Of a stretch of 64,000 nucleotides of DNA, positions 26,210 to 35,014 are shown piece after piece (within the stretch, counting starts at the first letter, position 1; each line of letters starts with the position of its first letter). Made by a program: the position numbers and the translations under genes. Source of the DNA: an uncultured Lachnospiraceae bacterium (GTDB taxonomy: Bacteria; Bacillota; Clostridia; Lachnospirales; Lachnospiraceae); contig CAJUQY010000005.1 in NCBI GenBank assembly GCA_910588815.1, positions 40,891-104,890 on the forward strand. Reading direction: 5' to 3'. The notes beneath the pieces are model-generated. The model was not told where the DNA came from, did not search any database, and worked only from the letters and a program-made list of their open reading frames with translations.

Positions 26210-27559
26210 ATGAAAATCGCAGTGATCGGAACCGGCTATGTCGGCCTGGTGACCGGGACCTGTTTTGCCAATATGGGAAACAAGGTCTGGTGCGTCGACG
26301 TGGACGAGGAAAAAATTGAAAATCTGAAAAAGGGAGTGATTCCCATTTATGAGCCGGGCCTTTCTGAAATGGTGATCCATAATTATGAACAGGGAAGCCT
26401 GCATTTTACAACAGAGCTGAAGGATGCTTTGGGGGAATGCAATATTTGTTTTATTGCCGTGGGTACGCCCATGGGCGAGGACGGCAGTGCGGATCTGCAG
26501 TATGTCCTTGATGTGGCAGAAGGGATTGGAAAAAACATGTCCTGCCATGTGTATGTGGTGGATAAGTCTACGGTGCCGGTGGGGACGGCCGGAAAGGTTC
26601 GCACAAAAATCCAGAAAGAACTGGACAGGCGGGGCAGTGATCTGACCTTTGATGTGATCTCGAATCCGGAATTTTTGAAGGAAGGGAGCGCTGTCTCTGA
26701 CTGTATGAAACCGGACCGGATTGTCATCGGCGTAGACAATGGCGGCGCTGAGGAAATGATGCGCGAATTGTACAAGCCTTATCTGATGAATACGGATAAT
26801 TTTATTATTATGGATATTGCCAGCGCAGAGATGACGAAGTATGCGGCTAATTCCATGCTGGCCACGAAGATTTCTTTTATGAATGAAATCGCCAATATCT
26901 GCGAAAGGGTGGGGGCGGATGTCAATAAGGTAAGGCGCGGCATTGGCAGCGACCACAGAATTGGCTTTTCTTTTATCTACCCTGGCTGTGGGTATGGCGG
27001 AAGCTGTTTTCCGAAAGATGTGAAAGCACTGATCCGGACGGCTGGAGAATCTGGATACGAGACAAAGCTTTTGCAGTCGGTGGAGGATGTAAATGAAGCG
27101 CAGAAGTGGGTTCTGGTAAATAAAATTCGGAAACGTTTTGGCGAAAAACTGACAGGCCGGGTGATCGCAGTATGGGGGCTTGCGTTTAAGCCGGACACGG
27201 ATGATATGAGGGAATCGGCGGCTGTCACAATTATCAACGCACTGACAGAAATGGGAGCGGTGATACAGGCTTATGATCCAAAAGCCATGGAGGAAGCGAA
27301 ACGGTGTTATTTAAAAGGAAATGATAAAGTGGCGTATTGTGAGAGCAAGTATGACGCATTAAAGGGGGCAGATGCGCTTGTTCTCATTACAGAGTGGAAA
27401 GAATTCCGCAGTCCTGATTTTTATGAGATCAGAGAACGGCTGAAACATCCGGTCCTCTTTGACGGAAGGAATCAGTATGACAGGAAAAGCGTGGAACGGT
27501 ATGGGTTTGAATATTATCAGATTGGAGTCAGAGAGGTGGGAGCGGAGGCGATGTCATGA
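26210..27559 (+). CDS. ugd: UDP-glucose 6-dehydrogenase
   Basis: A 449-residue enzyme oxidising UDP-glucose to UDP-glucuronate. The start at 26210 has GAGGGG upstream; the longer frame overlaps the preceding gene. The N-terminal GTGYVGLVTG binds NAD, STVPVGT and NPEFLKEGSAV are family motifs, and GGSCFPKD contains the catalytic Cys. It overlaps the next gene by four bases, which uses its product. Confidence 0.93.
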   Translation: MKIAVIGTGYVGLVTGTCFANMGNKVWCVDVDEEKIENLKKGVIPIYEPGLSEMVIHNYEQGSLHFTTELKDALGECNICFIAVGTPMGEDGSADLQYVLDVAEGIGKNMSCHVYVVDKSTVPVGTAGKVRTKIQKELDRRGSDLTFDVISNPEFLKEGSAVSDCMKPDRIVIGVDNGGAEEMMRELYKPYLMNTDNFIIMDIASAEMTKYAANSMLATKISFMNEIANICERVGADVNKVRRGIGSDHRIGFSFIYPGCGYGGSCFPKDVKALIRTAGESGYETKLLQSVEDVNEAQKWVLVNKIRKRFGEKLTGRVIAVWGLAFKPDTDDMRESAAVTIINALTEMGAVIQAYDPKAMEEAKRCYLKGNDKVAYCESKYDALKGADALVLITEWKEFRSPDFYEIRERLKHPVLFDGRNQYDRKSVERYGFEYYQIGVREVGAEAMS

Positions 27560-28503
27560 AGCGGATCGTAGTGACCGGAGGAGCCGGATTCATTGGCTCC
27601 CATTTATGTGAAAAGCTGGTGAAAGAGGGCAATGATGTCGTCTGCATTGACAATTTTTTCACGGGTTCCAAAGAGAATGTCAGAAAACTGCTGGATTATG
27701 ACAATTTTGAGCTGATCCGCCATGACATTGCAAAGGAAATATACATAGAAACAGATCAGATTTATAATCTGGCTTGCCCCGCAAGCCCGCCGCATTATCA
27801 GTATAATCCCATTAAGACGGCAAAAACATCGGTGTTAGGTGCGCTTCATATGCTGGGGATGGCGAAAAGAGTCCATGCCCGTATTCTGCAGGCCAGCACC
27901 AGCGAAGTGTATGGGGATCCAGAGGTACACCCCCAGCCGGAGACTTACCGGGGGCATGTCAATCCAATTGGAATCAGGTCCTGCTATGATGAAGGAAAAC
28001 GTATGGCGGAAACATTGTTTTTTGATTATCACAGACAGCATGGACTGGATATCAAGGTAATTCGGATTTTTAATACTTATGGACCGAATATGAACCCGGA
28101 CGATGGGCGGGTTGTTTCCAATTTTGTCGTACAGGCCTTGAAAGGCGAGGATATCACGATTTATGGTGAGGGGAATCAGACGAGAAGCTTCTGCTATGTG
28201 GACGATCTGGTGGATGGGATGTACCGTATGATGAACAGCAGGGAAGGGTTTGCGGGCCCCGTGAATCTGGGAAACCCGGCGGAATTTACCATGCGGGAAC
28301 TGGCGGACAGGGTGCTTGCGCTTACCGGGAGTAAATCGAAGATCGTATACCGGCCGCTTCCTGCAGATGATCCGACACAGCGGAAACCGGTCATCGATCT
28401 GGCTAAAAAGGAGCTTGGCTGGGAGCCTGAGGTTATGTTAGATGAAGGCTTAGGAAGAACTATCCGTTATTTTAAGGAGTTGTTATTCAAAAATCAGGCT
28501 TAA
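27556..28503 (+). CDS. UDP-glucuronate decarboxylase (UDP-xylose synthase)
   Basis: A 315-residue short-chain dehydrogenase. GGAGFIGSHL binds NAD, LACPASPPHYQ and the catalytic SCYDEGKRMAE (YxxxK) are typical of UXS, as is the FNTYGP segment. Start codon inside the end of ugd. Together ugd and this gene give UDP-glucuronate and UDP-xylose. Confidence 0.9.
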   Translation: MKRIVVTGGAGFIGSHLCEKLVKEGNDVVCIDNFFTGSKENVRKLLDYDNFELIRHDIAKEIYIETDQIYNLACPASPPHYQYNPIKTAKTSVLGALHMLGMAKRVHARILQASTSEVYGDPEVHPQPETYRGHVNPIGIRSCYDEGKRMAETLFFDYHRQHGLDIKVIRIFNTYGPNMNPDDGRVVSNFVVQALKGEDITIYGEGNQTRSFCYVDDLVDGMYRMMNSREGFAGPVNLGNPAEFTMRELADRVLALTGSKSKIVYRPLPADDPTQRKPVIDLAKKELGWEPEVMLDEGLGRTIRYFKELLFKNQA

Positions 28504-28578
28504 GGAGATTTGATTCCTATTTTTTGTTTGGGCAAAACTCGACTGGACATGATTTTGGTCGGAAGGAGAGCAAACTAT

Positions 28579-29529
28579 ATGTCCGTTTATTTAATTACAG
28601 GAGCAACTGGCTACATTGGCTCTATGCTCGCCCGGCATATACTGTGTTCGGAGGAAGGGGCGGAGATAGTCGCACTGGTGCGTGATCCTGAAAAGGCGGA
28701 GGCTTTGTTGGGGAAAAACAGAGTAAAGCTGTTGAAGGCTGATTTATGTGACAGGGCTTTGCTGAATCGTGTTGATGTCCAATGTGATTATGTTTTTCAC
28801 TGTGCGTCTGTCACAAAATCCGCGGAAATGATTGCGCATCCGGTGGAAGTGACGGAAAGCATTGTCAATGCGACTCAGAATGTTCTGGAATTGGCCCGAA
28901 GGTGCAGTGCGAAAAGTATAGTTTATTTTTCCAGTATGGAGGTTTACGGGAATATTGACTGCTTGGACGGGCATCGGGTGCAAGAAGATGAATTGGGGGA
29001 GATTGGTCTGTTGAATGCCAGAAGCTGTTATCCTTTGGGAAAGCGTATGGCTGAAAATATCTGTTATTCCTATTTTAAAGAATATGGGGTGCCCGTGAAG
29101 ATTGCCAGGCTGGCACAGACTTTTGGAGCAGGCATTCTGCCGACAGACAACCGGGTGTTTGCACAATTTGCGAAGGCTGTCCGGAATGGTACGGATATCG
29201 TTCTACATACAAGAGGAGAGTCCATAGGGAATTATTGCAGTATCCGGGATGTGATCGCAGGAGTTTTTACGATTCTAGGAAGCGGTGTAAACGGAGAAGC
29301 ATATAATGTTGTAAATGAGAGAAATACGATGCAGATCCGGCAGATGGCAGAGCTTGTTGCGAAGAAGATTGCAAAAGGAAAAATCGGTGTGGTGTATGAC
29401 ATACCGGAAAGCAATGCTTATGGGTACGCTGCGGATACGGGGTTGCGGATGTCTGGGGAAAAGCTTAAGAAGCTGGGGTGGAAGCCCAAAGACGATCTGA
29501 TAAAAATGTATTTGGAGATGCTTTGTTAA
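28579..29529 (+). CDS. NAD-dependent sugar-nucleotide epimerase/dehydratase-family protein
   Basis: A 316-residue extended short-chain dehydrogenase. The start at 28579 has GGAAGGAG 11 bases upstream. NAD motif TGATGYIGSML, then FHCASVTKS, YFSSMEVYG and catalytic SCYPLGKR (YxxxK). Last gene of the glycan locus, separated from the UDP-xylose synthase by 75 bases. It may act on UDP-xylose or UDP-glucuronate (for example a 4-epimerase), but the substrate cannot be read from sequence. Confidence 0.75.
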   Translation: MSVYLITGATGYIGSMLARHILCSEEGAEIVALVRDPEKAEALLGKNRVKLLKADLCDRALLNRVDVQCDYVFHCASVTKSAEMIAHPVEVTESIVNATQNVLELARRCSAKSIVYFSSMEVYGNIDCLDGHRVQEDELGEIGLLNARSCYPLGKRMAENICYSYFKEYGVPVKIARLAQTFGAGILPTDNRVFAQFAKAVRNGTDIVLHTRGESIGNYCSIRDVIAGVFTILGSGVNGEAYNVVNERNTMQIRQMAELVAKKIAKGKIGVVYDIPESNAYGYAADTGLRMSGEKLKKLGWKPKDDLIKMYLEMLC

Positions 29530-29583
29530 GGCAATGGACATTGATTTAAAAGGCAATTCAAGAAATTCGGAATCAGTATTTCA

Positions 29584-29612
29584 TTGACATCCCCCCTTAT
29601 GATTGCTAAAAT
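29584..29612 (+). promoter_or_regulatory. Sigma-A promoter of the hybrid histidine kinase gene
   Basis: TTGACA (29584-29589), 17-base spacer including six C, TAAAAT (29607-29612). It lies 45 bases before the kinase start and separates the gene from the glycan locus. No intrinsic terminator is seen after 29529. Confidence 0.75.
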
Positions 29613-29656
29613 AGCATAGAGAGAGTTTATTTACAACGCATGGGGAGGAAAGAGGA

Positions 29657-32600
29657 ATGTATCATTGCCATATGCATTTCTATTTTGCCGGTCAGCATTG
29701 TAGGGCATTTGAGGTTATGAAAGAGGCGGTTCCTTTTGAGAATTTTACTCATGAGTTTTCCTGGAGTGAAAAGCCGGAGGCGGCATTGGTAAAGAGCGCC
29801 GGTGTGATCTTTGCAAATTTCCAGGGTGCAGATGCTGTCCGGGATATAGAAATGCTGGTCAAAGAAAAAAAGAACGGGACAGAGCTGATTTGGCTTGTCG
29901 GTGAAGGGGAGCTGGCAGTTTTGGCTGAAAAGTTTCTGTCGGAGCTTGACGATGTTTGGAAGCTTCCCATGACGGATCATGAAATCCGGTTTCGCTTTTT
30001 GCGGTGGCAGAAGGCCTGCAGAGAGAAAAAAGACGCTTGGCAGACTAACCATTATCTTGAGGCCACCATCAATAATGTTCCCAATATGATCTGGTACAAG
30101 GCCAAGGACGGTGTCCACGAAAAGGTCAATGACAGTTTTTGCAGGATCGTGAATAAGACCAAGGAGCAGGTGGTGGGGCAGCGTCACGCTTACATCTGGG
30201 ACGTGGAGGAGGATGATCCGGCCTGCATTGAGTCTGAGCGGATCGTCATGACAAAGCAGGAGACCTGTGTGTCAGAGGAATGTGTTCAGACCAGGGATGG
30301 AGCAAAGCTTTTGACTACATATAAATCTCCGCTTTACGATCTGGACGGCAGTGTGATGGGAACGGTAGGCGTAGGTATCGACGTGACTCAGGAGCGGGCT
30401 TATGAACAGGAGATCATGCAGAAGAACCGTACGCTGGAGACGATTTTTACAACCATGGACTGCGGAATCATGTGCCATACTACGGATGGAGCCAGGATTC
30501 TGAGCGTCAACCGGGCGGCTCTTAAGATTCTGGATTATGAGACTCAGGAAGAGTTGGTGGCAGACGGATTTGACATGGTGGCAAATTCGGTTTTAGAGGA
30601 GGATAAAGAGTATCTTCGGAAATCAATCACGGAACTGAAAACAGAGGGAGACAGTGTCAGTGTAGAGTACCGCGTTCAGCATAAGAACGGGGATATTTTG
30701 CATGTCATGGGAAATGTCAAGCTGTTAAAGGAAAACGGAGAGCTTTTGTATCAGAGGTTCCTTCTGGACTGTACGGCTCAGAAGCTGCAGGAGCAGGAGC
30801 ATGAGAGACGGCAGGTAGAACTGGTTCATGCGCTGAGCATTGATTATACGCTGGTCTGCAGCTTTGACCTGGAGACAGGCATAGGGAACCGGATCCGCCA
30901 TGAGGAGGACGGCGACCATACTTTAGAGGAGATCTTTGACGGGGAGCTTTCTCTGGAAGAGAGTATGGAGCGTTACATAGAGGTGTTTGTCCACGAGGAT
31001 GACCGGGAGGAAGTCCGGGAGTTCATTTGCCGCAAGAGCTTAATACAGGAGTTGACGGAAGAGAGGCAGCGCTATAAGAATTACCGCACCGTGAAAAACG
31101 GGAAGGTGAGGTATTTTCAGATCAAAGTGGTACGTTTCGGAGCGTGGATGGAAAACAGGAGGATTGTTCTGGGCTTTAGGAGTGTGGACGAAGAAATCCG
31201 CAGTGAGATGGAGCAGAAGAGCCTTCTGGAAAATGCGCTGATGCAGGCCAATCGGGCCAATAAAGCCAAGAGTGCATTCCTTTCCAATATGTCTCATGAC
31301 ATCCGCACGCCCATGAATGCCATCGTCGGCTTTACGGCGTTGGCGCTTACCCACATTGAACGCAAGGAGCAGGTAAAGGAATATCTGAAGAAAATTATGA
31401 CTTCTGGCAACCATTTGCTGAGCCTGATTAATGATGTGCTGGACATGAGCCGGATTGAGAGCGGGAAGATGCATCTGGAGGAAAAGCCTTGCTGTCTGCC
31501 GGATATTCTCCATGGGCTTCGCAATATTGTTCAGGCGGATATCCATGCCAAACAGCAGGAGTTTTACATTGACACGGTGGATGTGTTTGACGAAGAGATT
31601 TATTGTGACAAGCTACGCCTTAACCAGGTGCTTTTAAATCTTCTCAGCAACGCCATAAAATATACCGGTGTGGGCGGGATCATTACCATGCGGATCATTG
31701 AAAGGGCCGGGGCACCTGAGGGGTATGCTTGGTATGAGTTTTACATTCGGGATACGGGGATCGGCATGAGCGAAGAGTTCATTTCACATATTTTTGAACC
31801 TTTTGAGCGGGAGAAAAATACGACCATCAGTGGGATTCAGGGAACCGGCCTTGGTATGGCGATCACGAAAAATATTGTGGATATGATGAACGGTTCTATT
31901 GAGGTGAAGAGCCGGGAGGGTTCCGGGACAGAGTTTAAGGTTTCCTTCACTTTCCGTTTAGATTCCTCGCAAAAAGTGCCCATGGATATTCCGGAGCTTA
32001 AAAACTGCAGGGCATTGGTGGTGGACGATGATTTCAATACCTGTGACAGTGTGTCCTATATGCTGGGACAGATCGGGATGCGCGCAGAATGGACGCTGTC
32101 CGGAAAAGAAGGGCTTCTTCGTACCAGACAGGCGTCGATGCGGGGAGACGAGTATAAGGTTTATATTATCGACTGGTTCCTGCCAGATATGAACGGCATT
32201 GAGGTGACAAGAGGGATCCGGAAAGAAATGAAAGAGGATGTGCCGGTGATTGTCCTGACAGCCTATGACTGGGCGGATATTGAGGAAGAGGCGAGGGAGG
32301 CCGGAGTTACGGCTTTTTGCAGTAAGCCGCTGTTTTTATCGGAGCTTCGCAGCTGCCTTTATTCGATCTTCAACGCGGAAGAAAGCGAGGGAGAGAAAAT
32401 TACCGAGGAACTGACAGATGTTCAGGCGGGACGGATTCTTTTGGCGGAGGATAATGAGCTGAATCAGGAGATTGCAACGGAGATTCTGACAGATGCCGGA
32501 TTTTCTGTGGAAGTGGCAGGAAACGGGCAGGATGCCGTGGATATGCTGAAGGTTTCTGAGCCGGGGTATTACCAGCTGGTGCTGATGGATGTCCAGATGC

Positions 32601-32815
32601 CGGTGATGAATGGGCATGAGGCGGCCAGGATCATCCGGAATTTGGAGGACAGAGAACTGGCCAGAGTGCCGATTTTGGCCATGACGGCCAACGCATTTGA
32701 GGAGGATAAACAGGCAGCTCTGGAATGTGGGATGAATGGCCATATCGCAAAGCCCATTGATGTGGGGAATTTGTTTGAGACATTAGGTAAAGTCCTGCGG
32801 GAGCAGAGCGCTTAG
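29657..32815 (+). CDS. Soluble PAS hybrid sensor histidine kinase/response regulator
   Basis: A 1052-residue hybrid kinase without membrane segments. Residues 1 to about 120 look like a receiver fold without a phosphorylatable Asp. Two or three PAS domains follow (about 125 to 500). HisKA has His547 in SHDIRTPMNAIVGF; the ATPase domain has LLNLLSNAIKYT, DTGIGM and GTGLGMAI. Two receiver domains end the protein, with Asp839 (IIDWFLPDMNG) and Asp978 (LMDVQMPVMNG). This type of soluble hybrid kinase is common in Lachnospiraceae. No DNA-binding partner is adjacent, so output is unknown; a link to the glycan locus is only positional. Confidence 0.9.
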   Translation: MYHCHMHFYFAGQHCRAFEVMKEAVPFENFTHEFSWSEKPEAALVKSAGVIFANFQGADAVRDIEMLVKEKKNGTELIWLVGEGELAVLAEKFLSELDDVWKLPMTDHEIRFRFLRWQKACREKKDAWQTNHYLEATINNVPNMIWYKAKDGVHEKVNDSFCRIVNKTKEQVVGQRHAYIWDVEEDDPACIESERIVMTKQETCVSEECVQTRDGAKLLTTYKSPLYDLDGSVMGTVGVGIDVTQERAYEQEIMQKNRTLETIFTTMDCGIMCHTTDGARILSVNRAALKILDYETQEELVADGFDMVANSVLEEDKEYLRKSITELKTEGDSVSVEYRVQHKNGDILHVMGNVKLLKENGELLYQRFLLDCTAQKLQEQEHERRQVELVHALSIDYTLVCSFDLETGIGNRIRHEEDGDHTLEEIFDGELSLEESMERYIEVFVHEDDREEVREFICRKSLIQELTEERQRYKNYRTVKNGKVRYFQIKVVRFGAWMENRRIVLGFRSVDEEIRSEMEQKSLLENALMQANRANKAKSAFLSNMSHDIRTPMNAIVGFTALALTHIERKEQVKEYLKKIMTSGNHLLSLINDVLDMSRIESGKMHLEEKPCCLPDILHGLRNIVQADIHAKQQEFYIDTVDVFDEEIYCDKLRLNQVLLNLLSNAIKYTGVGGIITMRIIERAGAPEGYAWYEFYIRDTGIGMSEEFISHIFEPFEREKNTTISGIQGTGLGMAITKNIVDMMNGSIEVKSREGSGTEFKVSFTFRLDSSQKVPMDIPELKNCRALVVDDDFNTCDSVSYMLGQIGMRAEWTLSGKEGLLRTRQASMRGDEYKVYIIDWFLPDMNGIEVTRGIRKEMKEDVPVIVLTAYDWADIEEEAREAGVTAFCSKPLFLSELRSCLYSIFNAEESEGEKITEELTDVQAGRILLAEDNELNQEIATEILTDAGFSVEVAGNGQDAVDMLKVSEPGYYQLVLMDVQMPVMNGHEAARIIRNLEDRELARVPILAMTANAFEEDKQAALECGMNGHIAKPIDVGNLFETLGKVLREQSA

Positions 32816-32834
32816 AATTTTGGAGTATGAGAGG

Positions 32835-32915
32835 GGGGAGCGTCAGGTTCTTTCCATCGCAGACGTGGCAGCGAATCGCCAATTGTCTGCTCATGGAAAG
32901 AATCTGCCGCTCCCC
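32835..32915 (+). repeat. Palindromic repeat, copy A
   Basis: A near-perfect hairpin: GGGGAGCGTCAGGTTCTTTC at 32835 onward pairs with the stretch ending CGCTCCCC at 32915 (21 of 23 positions). The loop core from TTTCCATCGCAGAC to GTCTGCTCATGGAAA recurs in copy B (34016-34103) with different outer arms, and the left half recurs at 33946. Not coding; it may also end the kinase transcript, although no T-run follows. Confidence 0.7.
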
Positions 32916-33036
32916 TCAAGTTTGGTGACGGCGGCCAGTCCGGCCGCTATACTCGGAAAAGCCGGAACCGGGAGTGTTGGGAGCTTATAGGATTTACTGG
33001 CTGTCTTGCTTGGCTGTGATGTTTTTATAGATGTAA

Positions 33037-33088
33037 ACATTTCCGGCAAACGCAGTATTTTAGCGGAAATGTGCGCCTGCTAAAATAC
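33037..33088 (+). ncRNA. Candidate H-type pseudoknot in an orphan spacer
   Basis: ACATTTCCG (33037-33045) is complementary to CGGAAATGT (33064-33072). GTATTTTAGC (33055-33064) is complementary to GCTAAAATAC (33079-33088). The pairings interleave with only one shared base, which is the geometry of a pseudoknot or of two competing hairpins. A terminator-like hairpin follows at 33152. It lies in a 560-base gap without a gene. No known RNA family was recognised, and a DNA-level explanation (remnant of a mobile element) is equally possible. Confidence 0.35.
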
Positions 33089-33151
33089 AACACATGTGGT
33101 TGGCTGTTTCCAGATGGGTATTTTAACTTTAGATGGTCACTTGATTGGAAG

Positions 33152-33181
33152 CATAGGCGAGCCTATGGCAGTTTATTTTTA
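33152..33181 (+). terminator. Possible intrinsic terminator
   Basis: CATAGGC/GCCTATG forms a tight hairpin at 33152-33167, followed after four bases by a T-rich run (GTTTATTTTTA). No gene ends close upstream, so it would terminate either kinase read-through or a small RNA made from 32950-33180. Confidence 0.45.
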
Positions 33182-33378
33182 CGGGATTGAACTTTAAGCT
33201 GCATCAGTTTCAGTGCAAGATGGGGAAATAGATGATAGGAAAGTACAGATTAAGATTTCCTAATAGGATAACATTGTAATGGAGCGTGATAAGAGCGTTT
33301 CTGATTAAATGAGGATCAAACCTATACATATGATAGAAAAATGTGTAAGGAATATAAAAATCGTAAAGGTGATAGGAA

Positions 33379-33795
33379 ATGAAATATAGTAGAAATATGT
33401 TACAAAAGCTTACATTGGAAGATATTAGAGAAAATATTGTAATTATCAAAATCAATAAGTCGTTTCGTGAGGGAATGAGCGAAATTGAATTGTATGACGC
33501 GACACGGGGATGCTGGAAGAGAAAAATTGCCAGTGTGGAGAAGGCAGACTATGCTTTAGCTGTTGTTTATGGGATTGTGAAAGAAGTATATCAGATAGAT
33601 GAATGGCTTCCAGCTGAAAATGAGGTGAGGGATACTATTCCGTACAATGAAACGGTTGATGCAGGTAGAATCGTATTTAAGGGCAGGGTTGCTGATGAAA
33701 AAATCAGAAAAAAGTACCTGGCTCATTCAGTGGCAGATTTTTTTAAAAGAGGAGATGCCGGTCCGGTCAAAGTAATATTGAAATCACAGAAGTAG
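33379..33795 (+). CDS. Small protein of unknown function
   Basis: A 138-residue protein; start at 33379 with AGGTGATAGG upstream. Basic N- and C-termini and a central YALAVVYGIVKEVYQIDEW segment are seen; no membrane segment and no motif I can name. The sequence is more A+T-rich than the flanking housekeeping genes. It is followed 7 bases later by a remnant of an EEP-family nuclease, suggesting the two formed a small accessory operon. Confidence 0.65.
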   Translation: MKYSRNMLQKLTLEDIRENIVIIKINKSFREGMSEIELYDATRGCWKRKIASVEKADYALAVVYGIVKEVYQIDEWLPAENEVRDTIPYNETVDAGRIVFKGRVADEKIRKKYLAHSVADFFKRGDAGPVKVILKSQK

Positions 33796-33802
33796 GAATT
33801 CT

Positions 33803-33895
33803 ATGAAAATTGCCACATGGAATGCCGAAAGGTTGAGGCATAAGGGGGTGTTCGCTGATAAGAGAAAACAATCCCAAACTGCGCCGGGAAACTGA
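33803..33895 (+). pseudogene. Remnant of an endonuclease/exonuclease/phosphatase (EEP) family gene
   Basis: A 30-codon frame starting MKIATWNAERLRHKG, which matches the N-terminal strand of EEP-family nucleases (Met-Lys-Ile-x-x-Trp-Asn), then a stop at 33893. The family needs about 250 residues, and no continuation is found in the next kilobase, where repeats and the psd gene lie. Read as a truncated gene lost by deletion or repeat insertion. Confidence 0.5.
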
Positions 33896-33945
33896 GAACA
33901 GGTAAAGATGTGGTAGACATCAATCTTTTTCAGAGTAACCAGAAG

Positions 33946-33977
33946 GGGGGAGCGGCAGGTTCTTTCCATCGCAGACG
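33946..33977 (+). repeat. Palindromic repeat, half copy C
   Basis: GGGGAGCGGCAGGTTCTTTC and the following CATCGCAGACGT repeat the left half of copy A almost exactly, but the right half is missing. The stretch to 34015 holds a small GTGGGCAGCCCCCAC hairpin and nothing else recognised. Confidence 0.65.
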
Positions 33978-34015
33978 TGTCTGCGCCTGTGGGCAGCCCC
34001 CACTAGGAACAACCA

Positions 34016-34103
34016 GAGGAGAGGTCGTCGGGTGTTTCCGTGAGCAGACAGTTGGCGGTTCGCTGCCATGTCTGCGATGGAAAGCACCCGACGACCTCTC
34101 CTC
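34016..34103 (-). repeat. Palindromic repeat, copy B, behind psd
   Basis: A perfect 19-bp inverted repeat (GAGGAGAGGTCGTCGGGTG at 34016-34034 and its complement at 34085-34103) around a core that is the reverse complement of the core of copy A. It starts one base after the psd stop codon (minus strand) and could act as a 3' hairpin of that operon. The outer arms differ completely from copy A, while the core is shared. Confidence 0.7.
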
Positions 34104-34104
34104 G

Positions 34105-34968
34105 TCAACTCTGCCCAATTTTCTCCCCGGCCCTTACGACGGTCTCTGCCCCATCCCGGCTGTTTGCCAGGATATCGCTGTCCAGGACTGCCGCCCCCGC
34201 CTCCAGAAGGAGGATCACCGTGGAGCCGCCGAATTCAAAATACCCTTTTTCCATTCCGCGGGACACATGGCAGGTTTCCGGATGATGGTTTCGGATTTTT
34301 CCCACCATGAGGGCTCCGACCTCCATCATGAGAATCGTGCCGAAGCGGGAAGTCTTCAGCAGGCAGTACTGTCTGGTATTTTCTTTGTAAATGGGGTAAA
34401 CGTCGTTAGCGGCAGGATTCACCGTGTGAAGGATGCCGGGAATGGCCCGGTCCGGACTTTTGGTTCCATCGTCGGGATAGAAGTAGTGGTGATAGTCGTC
34501 CACCGTCAGGCGAAAGATCAGGGCCTGCCCGCCATAGTAACGGCAGGCCAGCTTTTTATCCCGGAGAAGGCTTTTTGCCGTGTAGGCTGTCTGTTTAATG
34601 AAGAGCCGCCCGTCTTTGGAGATGGGGCAGACGGTGAGTTTGGCGTCGCAGGGACTGACCAGGTGGGAGGGCTCTCTGTCAAAGGGGCGCAGGCCGCCTT
34701 TAAGGTTTCTGGTAAAAAAATCATTGTAGGAGCGGTAGGCCGCAGGCTCATACAAGCTTAAATCAATTCTGTGTTTCTTCACAAAGGGCCGGATCAGGAA
34801 TCGGGAAAGGGGGCTGCCTAAGAAAGCCCCGCCGATTTTGGAAACGGCGGGCCGGACCAGGAGACGGACGGCTATCCGTCCTGGAAGGGCACCGTAGAGA
34901 ATCGATAAAAACCGATCCTGCCCGTCGTTACCCTGAATCTCATTTCCGTTTCTTGTTCTGTAAATCAT
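34105..34968 (-). CDS. psd: Phosphatidylserine decarboxylase
   Basis: A 287-residue proenzyme that makes phosphatidylethanolamine from phosphatidylserine at the membrane. The start at 34968 has GGGGGA upstream; the longer frame would overlap pssA. The self-cleavage site is FGGST near the C-terminus (Ser249 becomes the pyruvoyl group), and the DDYHHYFYPDDG segment carries the conserved His pair. It follows pssA on the same strand with 46 bases between, completing the two-step pathway. Confidence 0.93.
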   Translation of the reverse strand: MIYRTRNGNEIQGNDGQDRFLSILYGALPGRIAVRLLVRPAVSKIGGAFLGSPLSRFLIRPFVKKHRIDLSLYEPAAYRSYNDFFTRNLKGGLRPFDREPSHLVSPCDAKLTVCPISKDGRLFIKQTAYTAKSLLRDKKLACRYYGGQALIFRLTVDDYHHYFYPDDGTKSPDRAIPGILHTVNPAANDVYPIYKENTRQYCLLKTSRFGTILMMEVGALMVGKIRNHHPETCHVSRGMEKGYFEFGGSTVILLLEAGAAVLDSDILANSRDGAETVVRAGEKIGQS

Positions 34969-35014
34969 GAAATTGTCCCCCAGTTTTGCGTGGTCAAAAG
35001 GGAATTTCCCTCCG

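Noticed and set aside
33245..33256. 12-mer ACAGATTAAGAT shared with the inverted repeat at 3775-3804
   Set aside because: Only half of the palindrome is matched and no second half follows; chance in A+T-rich DNA is likely.
33910..34310. Open frames on the plus strand across 33910-34761
   Set aside because: They run through the palindromic repeats and antisense to psd; no ribosome site and no protein-like composition.
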